From the NCBI GenBank assembly GCA_030428865.1, contig JAUIEK010000005.1, positions 1 to 64,000 of the forward strand: DNA of 64,000 bases, given 5' to 3'. Source of the stretch: Bacteroidia bacterium. Lineage in GTDB: Bacteria; Bacteroidota; Bacteroidia; Flavobacteriales; Flavobacteriaceae. Numbering within the stretch: the stretch's first letter is position 1; each line of letters opens with the position of its first letter. The notes beneath the pieces are model-generated. The model was not told where the DNA came from. It ran no database searches and was given only the letters and a program-made list of their open reading frames with translations. Positions 15,402-25,042 of this stretch are shown here, piece by piece. The translations under genes and the position numbers were made by a program.

Positions 15402-16684
15402 GAGTCAGCTTTAATCGTTTCTAAAACTTCTACTAATTTTCTTGTTAGTTCTTTTCTATGATATTGGTTGATTTCTGATTGATTCAAATGCAAAGTTCCT
15501 TTCTTATATTCCTTGTAAAAAATAAGTATTTGTTTTTTTAATGACTCCTTATCATTAAAATCAATACAAACTCCCGAATTGGTGTTTTTAATAATTTCTG
15601 CTGCATCACCATCTACAGGTCCAATTCCTAATATAGGACGCTTAGCTTGTAAATACTCAAAAATTTTACCTGTGATGATTCCTTTAGCAGACGAAACATT
15701 ATTAATGATTAATAGGAGTAATTGAGCGGATTGTTGATAACTACTTACTTCTTCATGCGAGACAAAATCTATTAACTCTAATTGTTCTTTATCAAATACT
15801 TTTAGGTTTTCTTCTACTTCAGAAGATAGTCCACCTATTAATTTTATTCTCAGATCATTGGAGAAATCAGGATATTCGTCACAAAGTTGTTTCAATACTT
15901 TCCATAATAGTCTTGGGTTTCTATCAGAATTCATCATTCCCGTATGCGCAATAGTAAAATTCTTGTCCAGCTCCTTAATTGCATGAAACTCTTCAGTATC
16001 ATATCCATTCGTTATAACAAAAGTATTAGAATTGAGCTTTTCAAAATCTCTTTTCATTGTTTCTCCTACAACAACAGTGGCATCTGCAGAAGATATTACA
16101 TCATTCTCCATTCTAACATGTTTTCTAAGAGCTTTTTTTGTTAACGGAAGATGATGAAAATAATCAATCTTTGTCCAAGGATCTCTAAAATCTGCCAACC
16201 ATTTTACGGCTAATAATTCTTTTAACTTTTTGCCTATTAAATGAACACTATGAGGAGGTCCTGTTGTAATGATCACATCTATTGGATTATTTCTTAAGTA
16301 GTTCTTTAGATATTTAACAGAAGGCTTAATCCAAAATTTTCTTGTATCTGGAATAAAAAGATTTGCCCGGACATATAAGGCAAGGCTACTTAAAAAACCT
16401 TTTCTCGACTTTAACAGTCCGCCACTTTGCTTCTTTGTCTTACTAAATAGAAATTGATTGGGTTCAAAAATAGGATATGTAAGCATCTTCAAATCCTCTG
16501 GCAGTTCATTTTCAAGAGACTCATCTACAACAGGATAACTAGGGTTTTTAGGGGTAAAAAGAACTGGTTCTACACCAAAATAATTTAAGTATTTTACAAA
16601 TTTAAGCCAGCGCTGTACAACCACTCCTCCTGCTGGTGGCCAATAATATGTAATAATAAGCACTTTAAGCTTAGATTTTTTCAT
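15398..16684 (-). CDS. Glycosyltransferase, GT4-like
   Basis: 428 residues, GT-B fold. The N-terminal domain starts with 'LKVLIITYYWPPAGG', a typical loop of this group. The middle holds 'WLADFRDPWT' and the C-terminal donor domain has 'IAHTGMMNSDRNP' and 'KIFEYLQAKRPILG'. It probably transfers a sugar from a nucleotide donor to a lipid-linked glycan. It overlaps the upstream glycosyltransferase by 14 bp. Confidence 0.8.
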   Translation of the reverse strand: MKKSKLKVLIITYYWPPAGGVVVQRWLKFVKYLNYFGVEPVLFTPKNPSYPVVDESLENELPEDLKMLTYPIFEPNQFLFSKTKKQSGGLLKSRKGFLSSLALYVRANLFIPDTRKFWIKPSVKYLKNYLRNNPIDVIITTGPPHSVHLIGKKLKELLAVKWLADFRDPWTKIDYFHHLPLTKKALRKHVRMENDVISSADATVVVGETMKRDFEKLNSNTFVITNGYDTEEFHAIKELDKNFTIAHTGMMNSDRNPRLLWKVLKQLCDEYPDFSNDLRIKLIGGLSSEVEENLKVFDKEQLELIDFVSHEEVSSYQQSAQLLLLIINNVSSAKGIITGKIFEYLQAKRPILGIGPVDGDAAEIIKNTNSGVCIDFNDKESLKKQILIFYKEYKKGTLHLNQSEINQYHRKELTRKLVEVLETIKADS

Positions 16685-17855
16685 ACATCTTAACTAACTC
16701 TTTAGAAGTAATTTCCCATGAAAACTTGTCTTCAATAAATTTCTTCCCATTCTGTCCAAAAGTAGCTAGAGTTTCTTTATTGTGATATAACTCTAAAATT
16801 TTATCTTCAAAATCTTTAGCATTCTTTTCTTTATGTACCAATCCTGATTTTGATATTTTCACTATTTTTTCTTGAGCAATAGCATCGCTTACTACTAGAG
16901 GTTTTCCGTAACTCATATACTGAAAAATCTTATTTGCATAGGTAGTATCATGATGTAAGTTTCTATGCAAAGGAGATATGCAAATATCACTACTTTGTAT
17001 ATACAAAGGAAATAAAGAAAGGTCTCGCCAACCTTCAAAATCCACAAAACTTTCCAAGTTTAATTCTTGTACTTTCTTTTTTAGAATAACATCAGTAGTA
17101 TTACTTCCTACAATAACTAATTTATAATTTTTTATTTTCTTTGATAGTTGTTCGCTGGCTTCAATTGCAGTAAGCAGCCCTCTACGAATATTAGTATCTC
17201 CTACATACAAAATCACAAAATGATCTTTGTATTTATTTAAAATATCAGATTTCAAATTACTTCTCTCGTAAAAAGAACGGCGAACACTATTGGGAACCAC
17301 AGTAATTTTATCTCGTTTAACCCCTACTCTATTTATAATTTCTTGAGCTGCTTCTTCAGTTACAACAATTACCTGAGATGCCCTTTTAATAAACTCTTCT
17401 TCTTTACGTTTCCATCTCTTTAACGAGATTAGATACTTTCCGGGAAATTTTTGAAGATGCGGATAATATTTCATTATTTCAGGGCGATTTTCATGCAGGT
17501 CAAGTACAATAGGCAAATCAAACTTCATATTAGCTCTAAAAACAGCCCCTGCAATTCTCATATCATGAATATGCAGAACATCTATTGTATTGCAATCAAT
17601 AAAATCCTGAATTTTTCTACTCATTCTATTTGAATACCATGGAAACGTATATGCTAATGCAGACAGCTTATACTCCCATTTAGATGAAAAATACCTCCTT
17701 AACTGTATCTTATTAATTTCTTCTTGTAGGCTTTCTCTTTTATAGGATAAACAAAAAAGGAACACATTATGACCATTTTCAATAAGTGTAACAGCTTCAT
17801 TCTCGACTCGCGGATCAGGAGGAAACGGTTGATCTAAAATCATTCCTATATTCAT
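16671..17855 (-). CDS. Glycosyltransferase family 4 protein
   Basis: 394 residues, GT-B fold. Visible are 'ILDQPFPPDPRVENEA' at the start, 'VLHIHDMRIAG', the hinge 'ITVVPNSV', the donor-domain 'ILYVGDTNIRRGL', and 'KIFQYMSYGKPLVVSD' with the EX7E-like region. First gene of the polysaccharide operon, 88 bp after yfhO. Sugar specificity is unknown. Confidence 0.8.
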   Translation of the reverse strand: MNIGMILDQPFPPDPRVENEAVTLIENGHNVFLFCLSYKRESLQEEINKIQLRRYFSSKWEYKLSALAYTFPWYSNRMSRKIQDFIDCNTIDVLHIHDMRIAGAVFRANMKFDLPIVLDLHENRPEIMKYYPHLQKFPGKYLISLKRWKRKEEEFIKRASQVIVVTEEAAQEIINRVGVKRDKITVVPNSVRRSFYERSNLKSDILNKYKDHFVILYVGDTNIRRGLLTAIEASEQLSKKIKNYKLVIVGSNTTDVILKKKVQELNLESFVDFEGWRDLSLFPLYIQSSDICISPLHRNLHHDTTYANKIFQYMSYGKPLVVSDAIAQEKIVKISKSGLVHKEKNAKDFEDKILELYHNKETLATFGQNGKKFIEDKFSWEITSKELVKMYEKI

Positions 17856-17943
17856 TTCATATGTGCATTTAATATATGAAGATAATTAGACTCCGTCAAT
17901 TTAAAGTAAAAAGGAGCTACACTATCTGAATATCTAAAGTCAA

Positions 17944-20355
17944 TTAACTAGATTTTCTTTTTTTAAAAAACCACCAACTTATAGGAATCAATAATAAAAG
18001 AGCATACGAGGTTAGCACCAATTTGTTTGATTTCTGAATAGTTTGAGGTTCAAACTTAAATTTAATTGTGTGTTTTCCTTCAGGAATTACCATTCCTCTT
18101 AATACGTAGTTCACACGAACATGCGGTACTTTTTCTCCGTCCAAATAGGCATTCCACCCATTTTCATAATACATCTCTGAAAAAACAGCAAATTGTTGTG
18201 AAGCAGCATCTATTTGATATACTAACTCAGCCAAATTGTATTTTATCAACTCAATAGTTGATAAGGAATCTTTTTTATAAGTGATAGGCATATCTGGATA
18301 ATTGGAATTCCAGATGCTTTTTTCAACTACAGCTTCTTGTTTTGTTTGCAAACTATCTAATGCTCTGATTTCTTCGTCAGTAGAATCAGCAATGCGAATT
18401 GATTTAACGAGCCACACATTTCCATTAGCTTCTTGATTTATTTGTACTTCGTTAGCTTCTTTCCCTAAAATAAAGTACTTTGTATTAAGCATGTTAAATA
18501 CTTCTTGATTTTGTTTCGAAATATGAAAATCGATTAAATCTTGATATCTGCCCATTTTTGCTGCATGATAACCACCAATAGATTTGTGAAAATACGAGGT
18601 GCTACCATCTTCCATTGGATTTACTGTAAAATTTGCAACTCTGTAATGACTTTTATCTTTTAGAATTTCTTTATCTGCATTTGTTTTGATAAAAGGTTTT
18701 TCAACCTTTCTTGCTATTTGAAAATCATCATCATTTACATAATTCAAGTTTATACTAACCAAATCAAATACAATGATAACTCCAACTAAGATGATTGTTT
18801 TTAAACGATTGATTTTCTCTTTACTATATAACCACAAAGCGCCTCCTATAAGAGAAATCAACAAAAAAGACCGAAATGTATCTTTGTACAACATACTTTT
18901 TCGATCAGCAATAACTGCATCTAGAAGTCCTTCATATTGTGAATAGTTTGCATCTCTAATTCCCTCAAAAGTGGCTGAAGTAACCGCATATAACAATCCT
19001 AAAACCAATACTCCGCCAGTTATGTACAAAGCTTTTTTCAGTTTTTGTATTTGCTCTTTTTTATCTGAAATCTCAAAAAATTGCTTTAACGCCAAGATTC
19101 CTAAAATAGGCACACTCATCTCAGCAATTACCTGGATAGAAGAAACGGCTCTAAACTTATTGTACAGCGGAACATAATCAATAAAGAAATTAGTCAAGAA
19201 AGAAAGGTTTTTTCCCCAGCTTAATAAAATGGAAAAAATAGTAGCCGAAATCAGCCAGTATTTGAGCTTTCCTCTAACTACAAAAATTCCTAAAAAGAAC
19301 AAGAAGAAAATAGCCGCGCCAATGTAGGCAGGAGCTTCTACAATAGGTTGATCTCCCCAATAAGTTAATACTTGTTTGGTAAATGCACTTGCTTGTTGTT
19401 TACCTGCCAAAGATTCTACAAACTGATATGCATGAGAATCTTGATCCAATTCTTCCACTGTTCCTCCTCCCATATACCTGGGAATAATCAGATTAAAAGT
19501 TTCTGGAATTCCGTAACTAAATTGTGTTATATATTCTTTACTTAGACCCGACTTTGATTCTTTTGAGCTGCCATCTGGATTGATCGTTAGTTCTGATTTT
19601 CCTCTCGTGCTGGCATCTGCATATTCTTTCGTGGAAAGCAATCGTGATGAGTTTACTCCAATTCCTATACAACCAGCAGCCAACAGTATAGTTATTTGCT
19701 TTGTAAACTCCTTTAATTTTTTGGTTTTAAGTGCTTCGATTAGTTCAATAATTCCTAAAATCAATAAAGAAAAGAAAAGGTAATAAGACATTTGAGGATG
19801 ATTTGCCATTATTTCTAAGGCAACTGATATACTTGCTACAATAAATCCTAAGAGGTATCTTTTTTGAAAAACCCATAAAACACCTGCAACAACTAATGGC
19901 ATATAACCAATAGCATGTGCTTTTGCATTATGTCCTGCTCCAAAAATAATAATTAAATAGGTCGAAAATCCAAAAGTAAGAGCTCCTACAATGGATAGTT
20001 TCCAATCAATTTTTAATGCTAGTAGTAAGATAAAAAAACTTAAAAAATAAAGAAATAAATAATCTACCGGTCTTGGTAAAAATCGAATTACTTTATCTAC
20101 ATAATACACATAATCATTTGGATAGTGCGCACTTATTTGAAAGGCTGGCATACCGCTGAAAGTACTATCCGTCCAATAGGGTTCATTACCTGTTTCAGCT
20201 CTATAATCTTGTATATCTTTAACCATTCCTCTAAACTGAGTAATGTCTGACTGAAGAATTTTTTCTCCTTTAAGAACGGGATGAAAATAAATAAGAGATG
20301 TGATTACAAAAATTCCTAGAGCAACTAAATAAGGTATAATTTGTTTACTTTTCAT
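17944..20355 (-). CDS. YfhO family membrane protein
   Basis: 803 residues with at least a dozen hydrophobic helices. A first extracytoplasmic loop has 'TFSGMPAFQISAHYPND', and a large C-terminal periplasmic part ends with 'YENGWNAYLDGEKVPHVRVN' before a last helix. This is the YfhO pattern (GT-C-like membrane proteins implicated in sugar modification of cell-wall polymers in Firmicutes). The role in Bacteroidota is unknown. It lies one base from the DUF4834 gene and upstream of the polysaccharide operon. Confidence 0.85.
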   Translation of the reverse strand: MKSKQIIPYLVALGIFVITSLIYFHPVLKGEKILQSDITQFRGMVKDIQDYRAETGNEPYWTDSTFSGMPAFQISAHYPNDYVYYVDKVIRFLPRPVDYLFLYFLSFFILLLALKIDWKLSIVGALTFGFSTYLIIIFGAGHNAKAHAIGYMPLVVAGVLWVFQKRYLLGFIVASISVALEIMANHPQMSYYLFFSLLILGIIELIEALKTKKLKEFTKQITILLAAGCIGIGVNSSRLLSTKEYADASTRGKSELTINPDGSSKESKSGLSKEYITQFSYGIPETFNLIIPRYMGGGTVEELDQDSHAYQFVESLAGKQQASAFTKQVLTYWGDQPIVEAPAYIGAAIFFLFFLGIFVVRGKLKYWLISATIFSILLSWGKNLSFLTNFFIDYVPLYNKFRAVSSIQVIAEMSVPILGILALKQFFEISDKKEQIQKLKKALYITGGVLVLGLLYAVTSATFEGIRDANYSQYEGLLDAVIADRKSMLYKDTFRSFLLISLIGGALWLYSKEKINRLKTIILVGVIIVFDLVSINLNYVNDDDFQIARKVEKPFIKTNADKEILKDKSHYRVANFTVNPMEDGSTSYFHKSIGGYHAAKMGRYQDLIDFHISKQNQEVFNMLNTKYFILGKEANEVQINQEANGNVWLVKSIRIADSTDEEIRALDSLQTKQEAVVEKSIWNSNYPDMPITYKKDSLSTIELIKYNLAELVYQIDAASQQFAVFSEMYYENGWNAYLDGEKVPHVRVNYVLRGMVIPEGKHTIKFKFEPQTIQKSNKLVLTSYALLLLIPISWWFFKKRKSS

Positions 20356-20356
20356 A

Positions 20357-20632
20357 CTAATCTATTTCTTCAAAATCTACATACTCTCCTGCATCATCAT
20401 TATTTGAAGGCTTTTTAGAGTATGGTTTTTTATCAATTACTGTTTCTCCTTCTTTAACAGTAGTATTTCTTGTTTGATGATTATAATATTGCTCTGTCTG
20501 ATTTTGCATTTTAGCCGCCATTTTTCTCATCACATAAGGAGCTAATAAACGAGCCAAAAACTTAAAAGCATAATAAACTAGGAGTAAAATAAGTATAGTT
20601 CTGAATAAAGTCACGATTCCGGCTTCTTGCAT
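20357..20632 (-). CDS. DUF4834 family small membrane protein
   Basis: 91 residues from the ATG at 20632 ('MQEAGIVTLFRTILI'), which fits the family start better than the in-frame ATG 21 bp upstream. One membrane helix (about 8-28) with 'YYAFKFLARLLAPYV' is followed by a charged, probably disordered tail ending 'GEYVDFEEID'. It is usually found next to yfhO in this family, as here. Function is unknown. Confidence 0.8.
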   Translation of the reverse strand: MQEAGIVTLFRTILILLLVYYAFKFLARLLAPYVMRKMAAKMQNQTEQYYNHQTRNTTVKEGETVIDKKPYSKKPSNNDDAGEYVDFEEID

Positions 20633-20781
20633 TGTAAAAATTATCGATTCCAAAAGTACTAATTTGAATAGAAATCAGGCGTTAACAGATTCCAAAACTT
20701 TTTTAACCATAAATAATACACCAAATTTTAATCTGTCTGATTTTTGTATGTTTGTGATACCAGTAACTTCATGTATTTCAA

Positions 20782-21399
20782 ATGAACAAAAAGCTTTTTG
20801 ATGAAACATATCAAAACATAAAAAATGGAGTTCGTAATCATGAGTTCATTAGTTTAATTAATTGGATAAAAACGGAATTTAACATTGATGTTTACAACAT
20901 TACTTATGAAATAATTCTTCCTGATAAGTTATCTCGCCTTAATTTCATTTTAAAAACAACAGAAGATATAGCTAAATTTAGAGAAAACCTTAGTAATTAT
21001 GGCAATGAAAGAGTAGTTACTTTTTTTCGCGAGCATTATTCAGCATTAAATAATTACACAACAAAGGAAGTTCATATAACATGTGAACCATTCGACAAAT
21101 ACTTAGTAGACAAATTATCTACAAAATTGGCTAAGTTGGTTAGAGAAATAGTAGATAACCATAATGAAATATGGACGATAAAACAAATGAATCTTAGTTT
21201 CACTTGCTTTACGTATAAACAAAATCAAATTAACCATCTGTCTTCTTATTCTAGTCAATTTCGAAAACTTTTTTTTGACGTGATTAAATCGAAAGATGAA
21301 TTTGATATTTTTAGCATAAATAAAATTCACCTTTTTTTTGACAGTAAAGAGAATTTTGATAAAAAATACCAAGGCAACTGGAGAAACTACTTCAACTAA
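20782..21399 (+). CDS. Hypothetical protein
   Basis: 205 residues, no signal peptide or membrane helix. It has alternating helices and strands, rich in Asn, Lys and Phe, with 'FREHYSALNNYT' and 'EIWTIKQMNLSFTCF' in the middle. No family is recognised. It lies in the divergent promoter region opposite the DUF4834 gene and 15 bp before the GNAT-like gene, so it may share its transcript. Confidence 0.55.
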   Translation: MNKKLFDETYQNIKNGVRNHEFISLINWIKTEFNIDVYNITYEIILPDKLSRLNFILKTTEDIAKFRENLSNYGNERVVTFFREHYSALNNYTTKEVHITCEPFDKYLVDKLSTKLAKLVREIVDNHNEIWTIKQMNLSFTCFTYKQNQINHLSSYSSQFRKLFFDVIKSKDEFDIFSINKIHLFFDSKENFDKKYQGNWRNYFN

Positions 21400-21414
21400 A
21401 ACACACAAACTAAA

Positions 21415-22533
21415 ATGATTGAAATTAAAGAGATAGGCAGCAAGAAAGAAATGCTTCAATTTGTAAAATTTCCGTTTGCCCTATACAAAAATAACCCTTA
21501 TTGGGTGCCTCCTATTATAAAAGATGAATTAGAAACGTTAGATAAAAGTGTAAATCCTGCTTTTGAACACGCTGATGCTCGTTTTTTTCTTGCTTATAAA
21601 AATGGGAAAATAGCTGGTAGGATTGCAGCGATTATAAATCATTATGAAACAGAACAACAAGGCATTAAAAAAATGCGGTTTGGTTGGTTTGATGTAGTTG
21701 ATGATGTAAAAGTTACAGAAGCCTTGTTAAACAAAGTAAAACAAATTGGAAAAGATAATAGCTTAAGTTACACAGAAGGCCCTGTTGGGTTTTCTAATTT
21801 AGATAAAGTAGGTGTTTTAACTGAAGGGTTTGATCATATTGGCACGATGATTACCTGGTACTCACAACCTTATTATAAAGATCATTTAGAACAATTAGGT
21901 TTTGTAAAAGAAAAAGAATATTTAGAAAATAAATTTCCTTTTAAAAATGTAAACGTAGATCGTTATATACGAGCGGCCAATATTGTAAAAAAACGTTTTG
22001 AGTTAAAAGAAAAAAACTTTCAATCAACCAAAGAAATTATGTTATATGCGGATGAAATGTTTGATCTGTTTAGCAAAACGTATTCTAAGCTTGCTTCTTT
22101 TGTTCCTATTTCAGAGAATCAAAAAGCCTATTTTAAAAAGAAATATATATCTTTTATCAATCCAGAATATATTCATTTTGTGATGGATAAAGATGATAAA
22201 ATAGTTGCTTTTGGTATTGTTATGCCCTCTTTTTCAAAAGCGCTTCAGAAAGCAAAAGGGAAATTATTTCCTTTTGGCATTTTTTACCTTTTGCGTGCCA
22301 AGAAACATGCAAAAGATGTTACGTTTTATTTAATTGGCGTAGATCCAGAATATCAAAGTAAAGGTGTAACTAGTATTATTATGGCAGAGTTTGGTAAAGT
22401 ATTCCAAAAAAAGAAAATAGAAAACTGTATTAGAACTCCCGAATTAGAAGAGAATAAAGCAATTCACTCAATGTGGAAAGATTTCAATCCAATTACTCAT
22501 AAAAGAAGAAGAACTTATAGATACAATTTATAA
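21415..22533 (+). CDS. GNAT-fold N-acetyltransferase-like protein
   Basis: 372 residues. The N-terminal half carries 'ALYKNNPYWVPPI' and 'FLAYKNGKIAGRIAAIINH', and the C-terminal half has 'FYLIGVDPEYQSKGVTSII', an acetyl-CoA-binding-like loop (Q/RxxGxG/A variant). This is the double-GNAT layout common in Bacteroidota. The substrate is unknown. The stop overlaps the rsmE start by one base, so the two are co-translated. Confidence 0.75.
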   Translation: MIEIKEIGSKKEMLQFVKFPFALYKNNPYWVPPIIKDELETLDKSVNPAFEHADARFFLAYKNGKIAGRIAAIINHYETEQQGIKKMRFGWFDVVDDVKVTEALLNKVKQIGKDNSLSYTEGPVGFSNLDKVGVLTEGFDHIGTMITWYSQPYYKDHLEQLGFVKEKEYLENKFPFKNVNVDRYIRAANIVKKRFELKEKNFQSTKEIMLYADEMFDLFSKTYSKLASFVPISENQKAYFKKKYISFINPEYIHFVMDKDDKIVAFGIVMPSFSKALQKAKGKLFPFGIFYLLRAKKHAKDVTFYLIGVDPEYQSKGVTSIIMAEFGKVFQKKKIENCIRTPELEENKAIHSMWKDFNPITHKRRRTYRYNL

Positions 22534-23240
22534 TGCAACTTTTCTATAATCCAAATCTTAGTAAAGACACACAACAAATCGTGTTCGATAAAGCTGAAAG
22601 TAGACATATTATTAAAGTCTTAAGAAAACAGACAAACGATGTGTTACTGATAACAAATGGGAAAGGATTAGTTGCAAAAACAAGTATTGAAAGCGCAAGT
22701 GATAAAAAATGTATTGTAAAAGTTATATCTATTGATTCAAAACAAAAAAGTAGAGATTATTACCTTCATATTGCTATAGCTCCTACAAAGAATAATGATC
22801 GTTTGGAATGGTTTTTAGAAAAAGCAACTGAGATAGGAATTGATGAAATTACACCTATTATTTGTGAAAATTCAGAGCGAAAAGTAGTCAAGTTAGAACG
22901 TTTAGAAAAAATGGTGATTTCGGCAATGAAGCAATCACTTCAGTTTTATGCACCAAAGTTAAACGCTGCAATATCTTTTTCCGATTTTTTAAAAACTGAT
23001 TTTGATGGCGTAAAATACATTGCGCATTGTGAAGATGGCGAAAAAGAATCACTAAAAAATAGCGCAAAACCAAAGCAAAATATTCTTATTTTAATTGGTC
23101 CTGAAGGTGATTTTAGTCAAAATGAAATAAATAAAGCTTTACAAGAAAACTACAGTCCGATTAGTTTAGGTAAAACGAGACTCCGCACGGAAACAGCAGG
23201 AATTGTTGCCGTGCAAAATATTGCTTTCATCAATCAATAA
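22533..23240 (+). CDS. rsmE: 16S rRNA (uracil(1498)-N(3))-methyltransferase
   Basis: 235 residues, normal length. The N-terminal PUA-like part contains 'SRHIIKVLRKQTND'. The SPOUT methyltransferase domain shows 'ATEIGIDEITPI', 'ILIGPEGDFSQNEI' and the knot motif 'SLGKTRLRTETAG'. It methylates U1498 of 16S rRNA using S-adenosylmethionine. It is coupled to the upstream GNAT gene and followed 7 bp later by a DUF4159 gene. Confidence 0.92.
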   Translation: MQLFYNPNLSKDTQQIVFDKAESRHIIKVLRKQTNDVLLITNGKGLVAKTSIESASDKKCIVKVISIDSKQKSRDYYLHIAIAPTKNNDRLEWFLEKATEIGIDEITPIICENSERKVVKLERLEKMVISAMKQSLQFYAPKLNAAISFSDFLKTDFDGVKYIAHCEDGEKESLKNSAKPKQNILILIGPEGDFSQNEINKALQENYSPISLGKTRLRTETAGIVAVQNIAFINQ

Positions 23241-23247
23241 TGGTAAA

Positions 23248-23892
23248 ATGAAAATTAGATATCTCATTTTTTTATTCGTTTTTCTTTCTCAAATAACGCT
23301 AAGTCAAGAAGTAGCGATTCTTAAATATAGTGGAGGAGGCGATTGGTATTCTAATCCTACTGCCGTTCCAAACTTGATTGCTTTTACCAACAAAAACATA
23401 AAAACAACTATTAGTAAAAACCCAGAAACTGTTGCTACTAACAGCCAAGATATATTCAATTTTCCTATTATTTTTATGACTGGTCATGGCAATGTTTTCT
23501 TTTCTGATGAAGAAGCTAAAAACCTTCGAAACTATTTAACTTCTGGCGGATTTTTGCATATTTCTGATAATTACGGAATGGACAAATACATAAGAAATGA
23601 GCTAAAAAAAGTTTTTCCAGAACTGCAACTGCAGGAGATTTCAAAGAATCATCCTATTTACAATCGAACGTTCAAATTTAAAAACGGATTACCTAAAATT
23701 CATGAACACGACAGAAAACCGCCACAAGGTTTTGGACTGTTTTATCAAGGCAGATTGATTTGCTTTTATGACTATGAATCAGATTTAAGTGATGGTTGGG
23801 AAGATGCCAGCATTCACAATAATCCAGAAGAAATTCGTTTAAAAGCGCTACAAATGGGGAGTAATATTATTGAATATGTTTTTAGTAATTAA
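23248..23892 (+). CDS. DUF4159 domain-containing exported protein
   Basis: 214 residues from the ATG at 23248, giving a clean signal peptide ending near 'QITLSQ'. The mature part reads 'LKYSGGGDWYSNPTAVPNL', 'FMTGHGNVFFSDEEA', 'GGFLHISDNYG' and 'EHDRKPPQGFGLF', as in DUF4159 (a glutamine-amidotransferase-like fold without a clear catalytic Cys). It follows rsmE closely and converges on safE with a 4-bp overlap. Confidence 0.8.
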   Translation: MKIRYLIFLFVFLSQITLSQEVAILKYSGGGDWYSNPTAVPNLIAFTNKNIKTTISKNPETVATNSQDIFNFPIIFMTGHGNVFFSDEEAKNLRNYLTSGGFLHISDNYGMDKYIRNELKKVFPELQLQEISKNHPIYNRTFKFKNGLPKIHEHDRKPPQGFGLFYQGRLICFYDYESDLSDGWEDASIHNNPEEIRLKALQMGSNIIEYVFSN

Positions 23893-24587
23893 TGACAACT
23901 TTGAGCTGCATCTACAAGATTTACAATTGGCTTGGGTGATAAAAAAGGAATATCTAAACCTAAACCTCTAAAAACAAAAAGTAAACCAATAACCACAACA
24001 AAAATGGGTATTACTTTTTGAATTTTTTGACGGTTAATTTTTTGAGTTACAGATCCTAAAAACACAACGCTTGTCATTAAAGGAACTGTTCCTAATCCAA
24101 ATAAAGACATATACAGCATTCCTTCTAAAATACTTGTTGTTGTTAGTGCTCCAAAAACAGCCATATACACAAGCCCACAAGGCAGCAAACCATTTAAAAA
24201 TCCAATTGTAAAAAAGGTAGAATTCTCTTTTCTTTTAAGAGAATATCCTAACGCATTTTTAAGTTTAGCCGTTAGTTTATAGAAAGGTTTTACTACGTTA
24301 ATTTTCTTAAAAATATTAGGAAGTAACACAACGGCAATCATCATTACACCCATTATAATTGATAGCTTTTGTTGCATTCCAAAGAAATAAAAGCCTTTTC
24401 CTAAAATTCCAAAAACAGCTCCTAAAGTAGCGTATGAAAATATTCTTCCTAAATGATACAAACTAATTTGGAAATAACTTTTAAGCTTATTATTGTGGCT
24501 TATGGGAAGCATAAATGCAATAGGACCACACATTCCCATACAATGAAAACTTCCTAACAATCCAAAAATTAGTGCAGAAAAAAGCAT
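23889..24587 (-). CDS. Sulfite exporter TauE/SafE family (cytochrome oxidase maturation context)
   Basis: 232 residues, six or seven membrane helices. It starts with 'LLGSFHCMGMCGPIAFML', the Cys/Met motif of the DsbD-like TauE/SafE group that sits at the end of cbb3 oxidase clusters, and has a second 'GLLPCGLVYMA'. Likely part of copper or thiol handling for oxidase assembly. It is separated by one position from ccoH and is the last gene of the cco operon. Confidence 0.8.
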   Translation of the reverse strand: MLFSALIFGLLGSFHCMGMCGPIAFMLPISHNNKLKSYFQISLYHLGRIFSYATLGAVFGILGKGFYFFGMQQKLSIIMGVMMIAVVLLPNIFKKINVVKPFYKLTAKLKNALGYSLKRKENSTFFTIGFLNGLLPCGLVYMAVFGALTTTSILEGMLYMSLFGLGTVPLMTSVVFLGSVTQKINRQKIQKVIPIFVVVIGLLFVFRGLGLDIPFLSPKPIVNLVDAAQSCH

Positions 24588-25028
24588 TTAGTAAGTAATT
24601 TCTTTTGTAAAAAAATATCGTTTTGATTGATACATAACATCAACAGTTATGTTCCAACGACCACCCAACAAACGTTTGTCAGGCACGAGCAAATAAATAT
24701 CGGAAAATGAAATAGGCATTTCAAAATCCAATTGTTTATTAGATGGTCTGTATAGGAACACTTTTCCTTTTATTTCTGAGGTTTTCATTGATGGAGGAAA
24801 AACAATTTGTAATCCTTCTTCTGTTTTCTTTACTAGAATATCTTCTCCTAATTCACTTACATTTCTAGCTGCATTAATCTTTTGTTGATAATAGAGTTCT
24901 TGCTCGTAATACTTTTCTGTAACCAAATCATGATCATACTTCTTATCTGTATTCATTGTAATTACGAAATACATAATAAATCCTATAAATGCTACAATTG
25001 CTAAAAAAATTCCTTTACCCCAATTCAT
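24588..25028 (-). CDS. ccoH: FixH/CcoH family cbb3 oxidase assembly protein
   Basis: 146 residues with one N-terminal membrane helix (about 6-24) and 'KKYDHDLVTEKYYEQELYY' just after it, the family hallmark. A beta-rich periplasmic domain follows, with 'LLGGRWNITVDV' near the end. It is thought to help assemble or stabilise the cbb3 oxidase together with CcoG, CcoI and CcoS. Located 14 bp after ccoG. Confidence 0.85.
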   Translation of the reverse strand: MNWGKGIFLAIVAFIGFIMYFVITMNTDKKYDHDLVTEKYYEQELYYQQKINAARNVSELGEDILVKKTEEGLQIVFPPSMKTSEIKGKVFLYRPSNKQLDFEMPISFSDIYLLVPDKRLLGGRWNITVDVMYQSKRYFFTKEITY

Positions 25029-25042
25029 CTTATTTATAATTT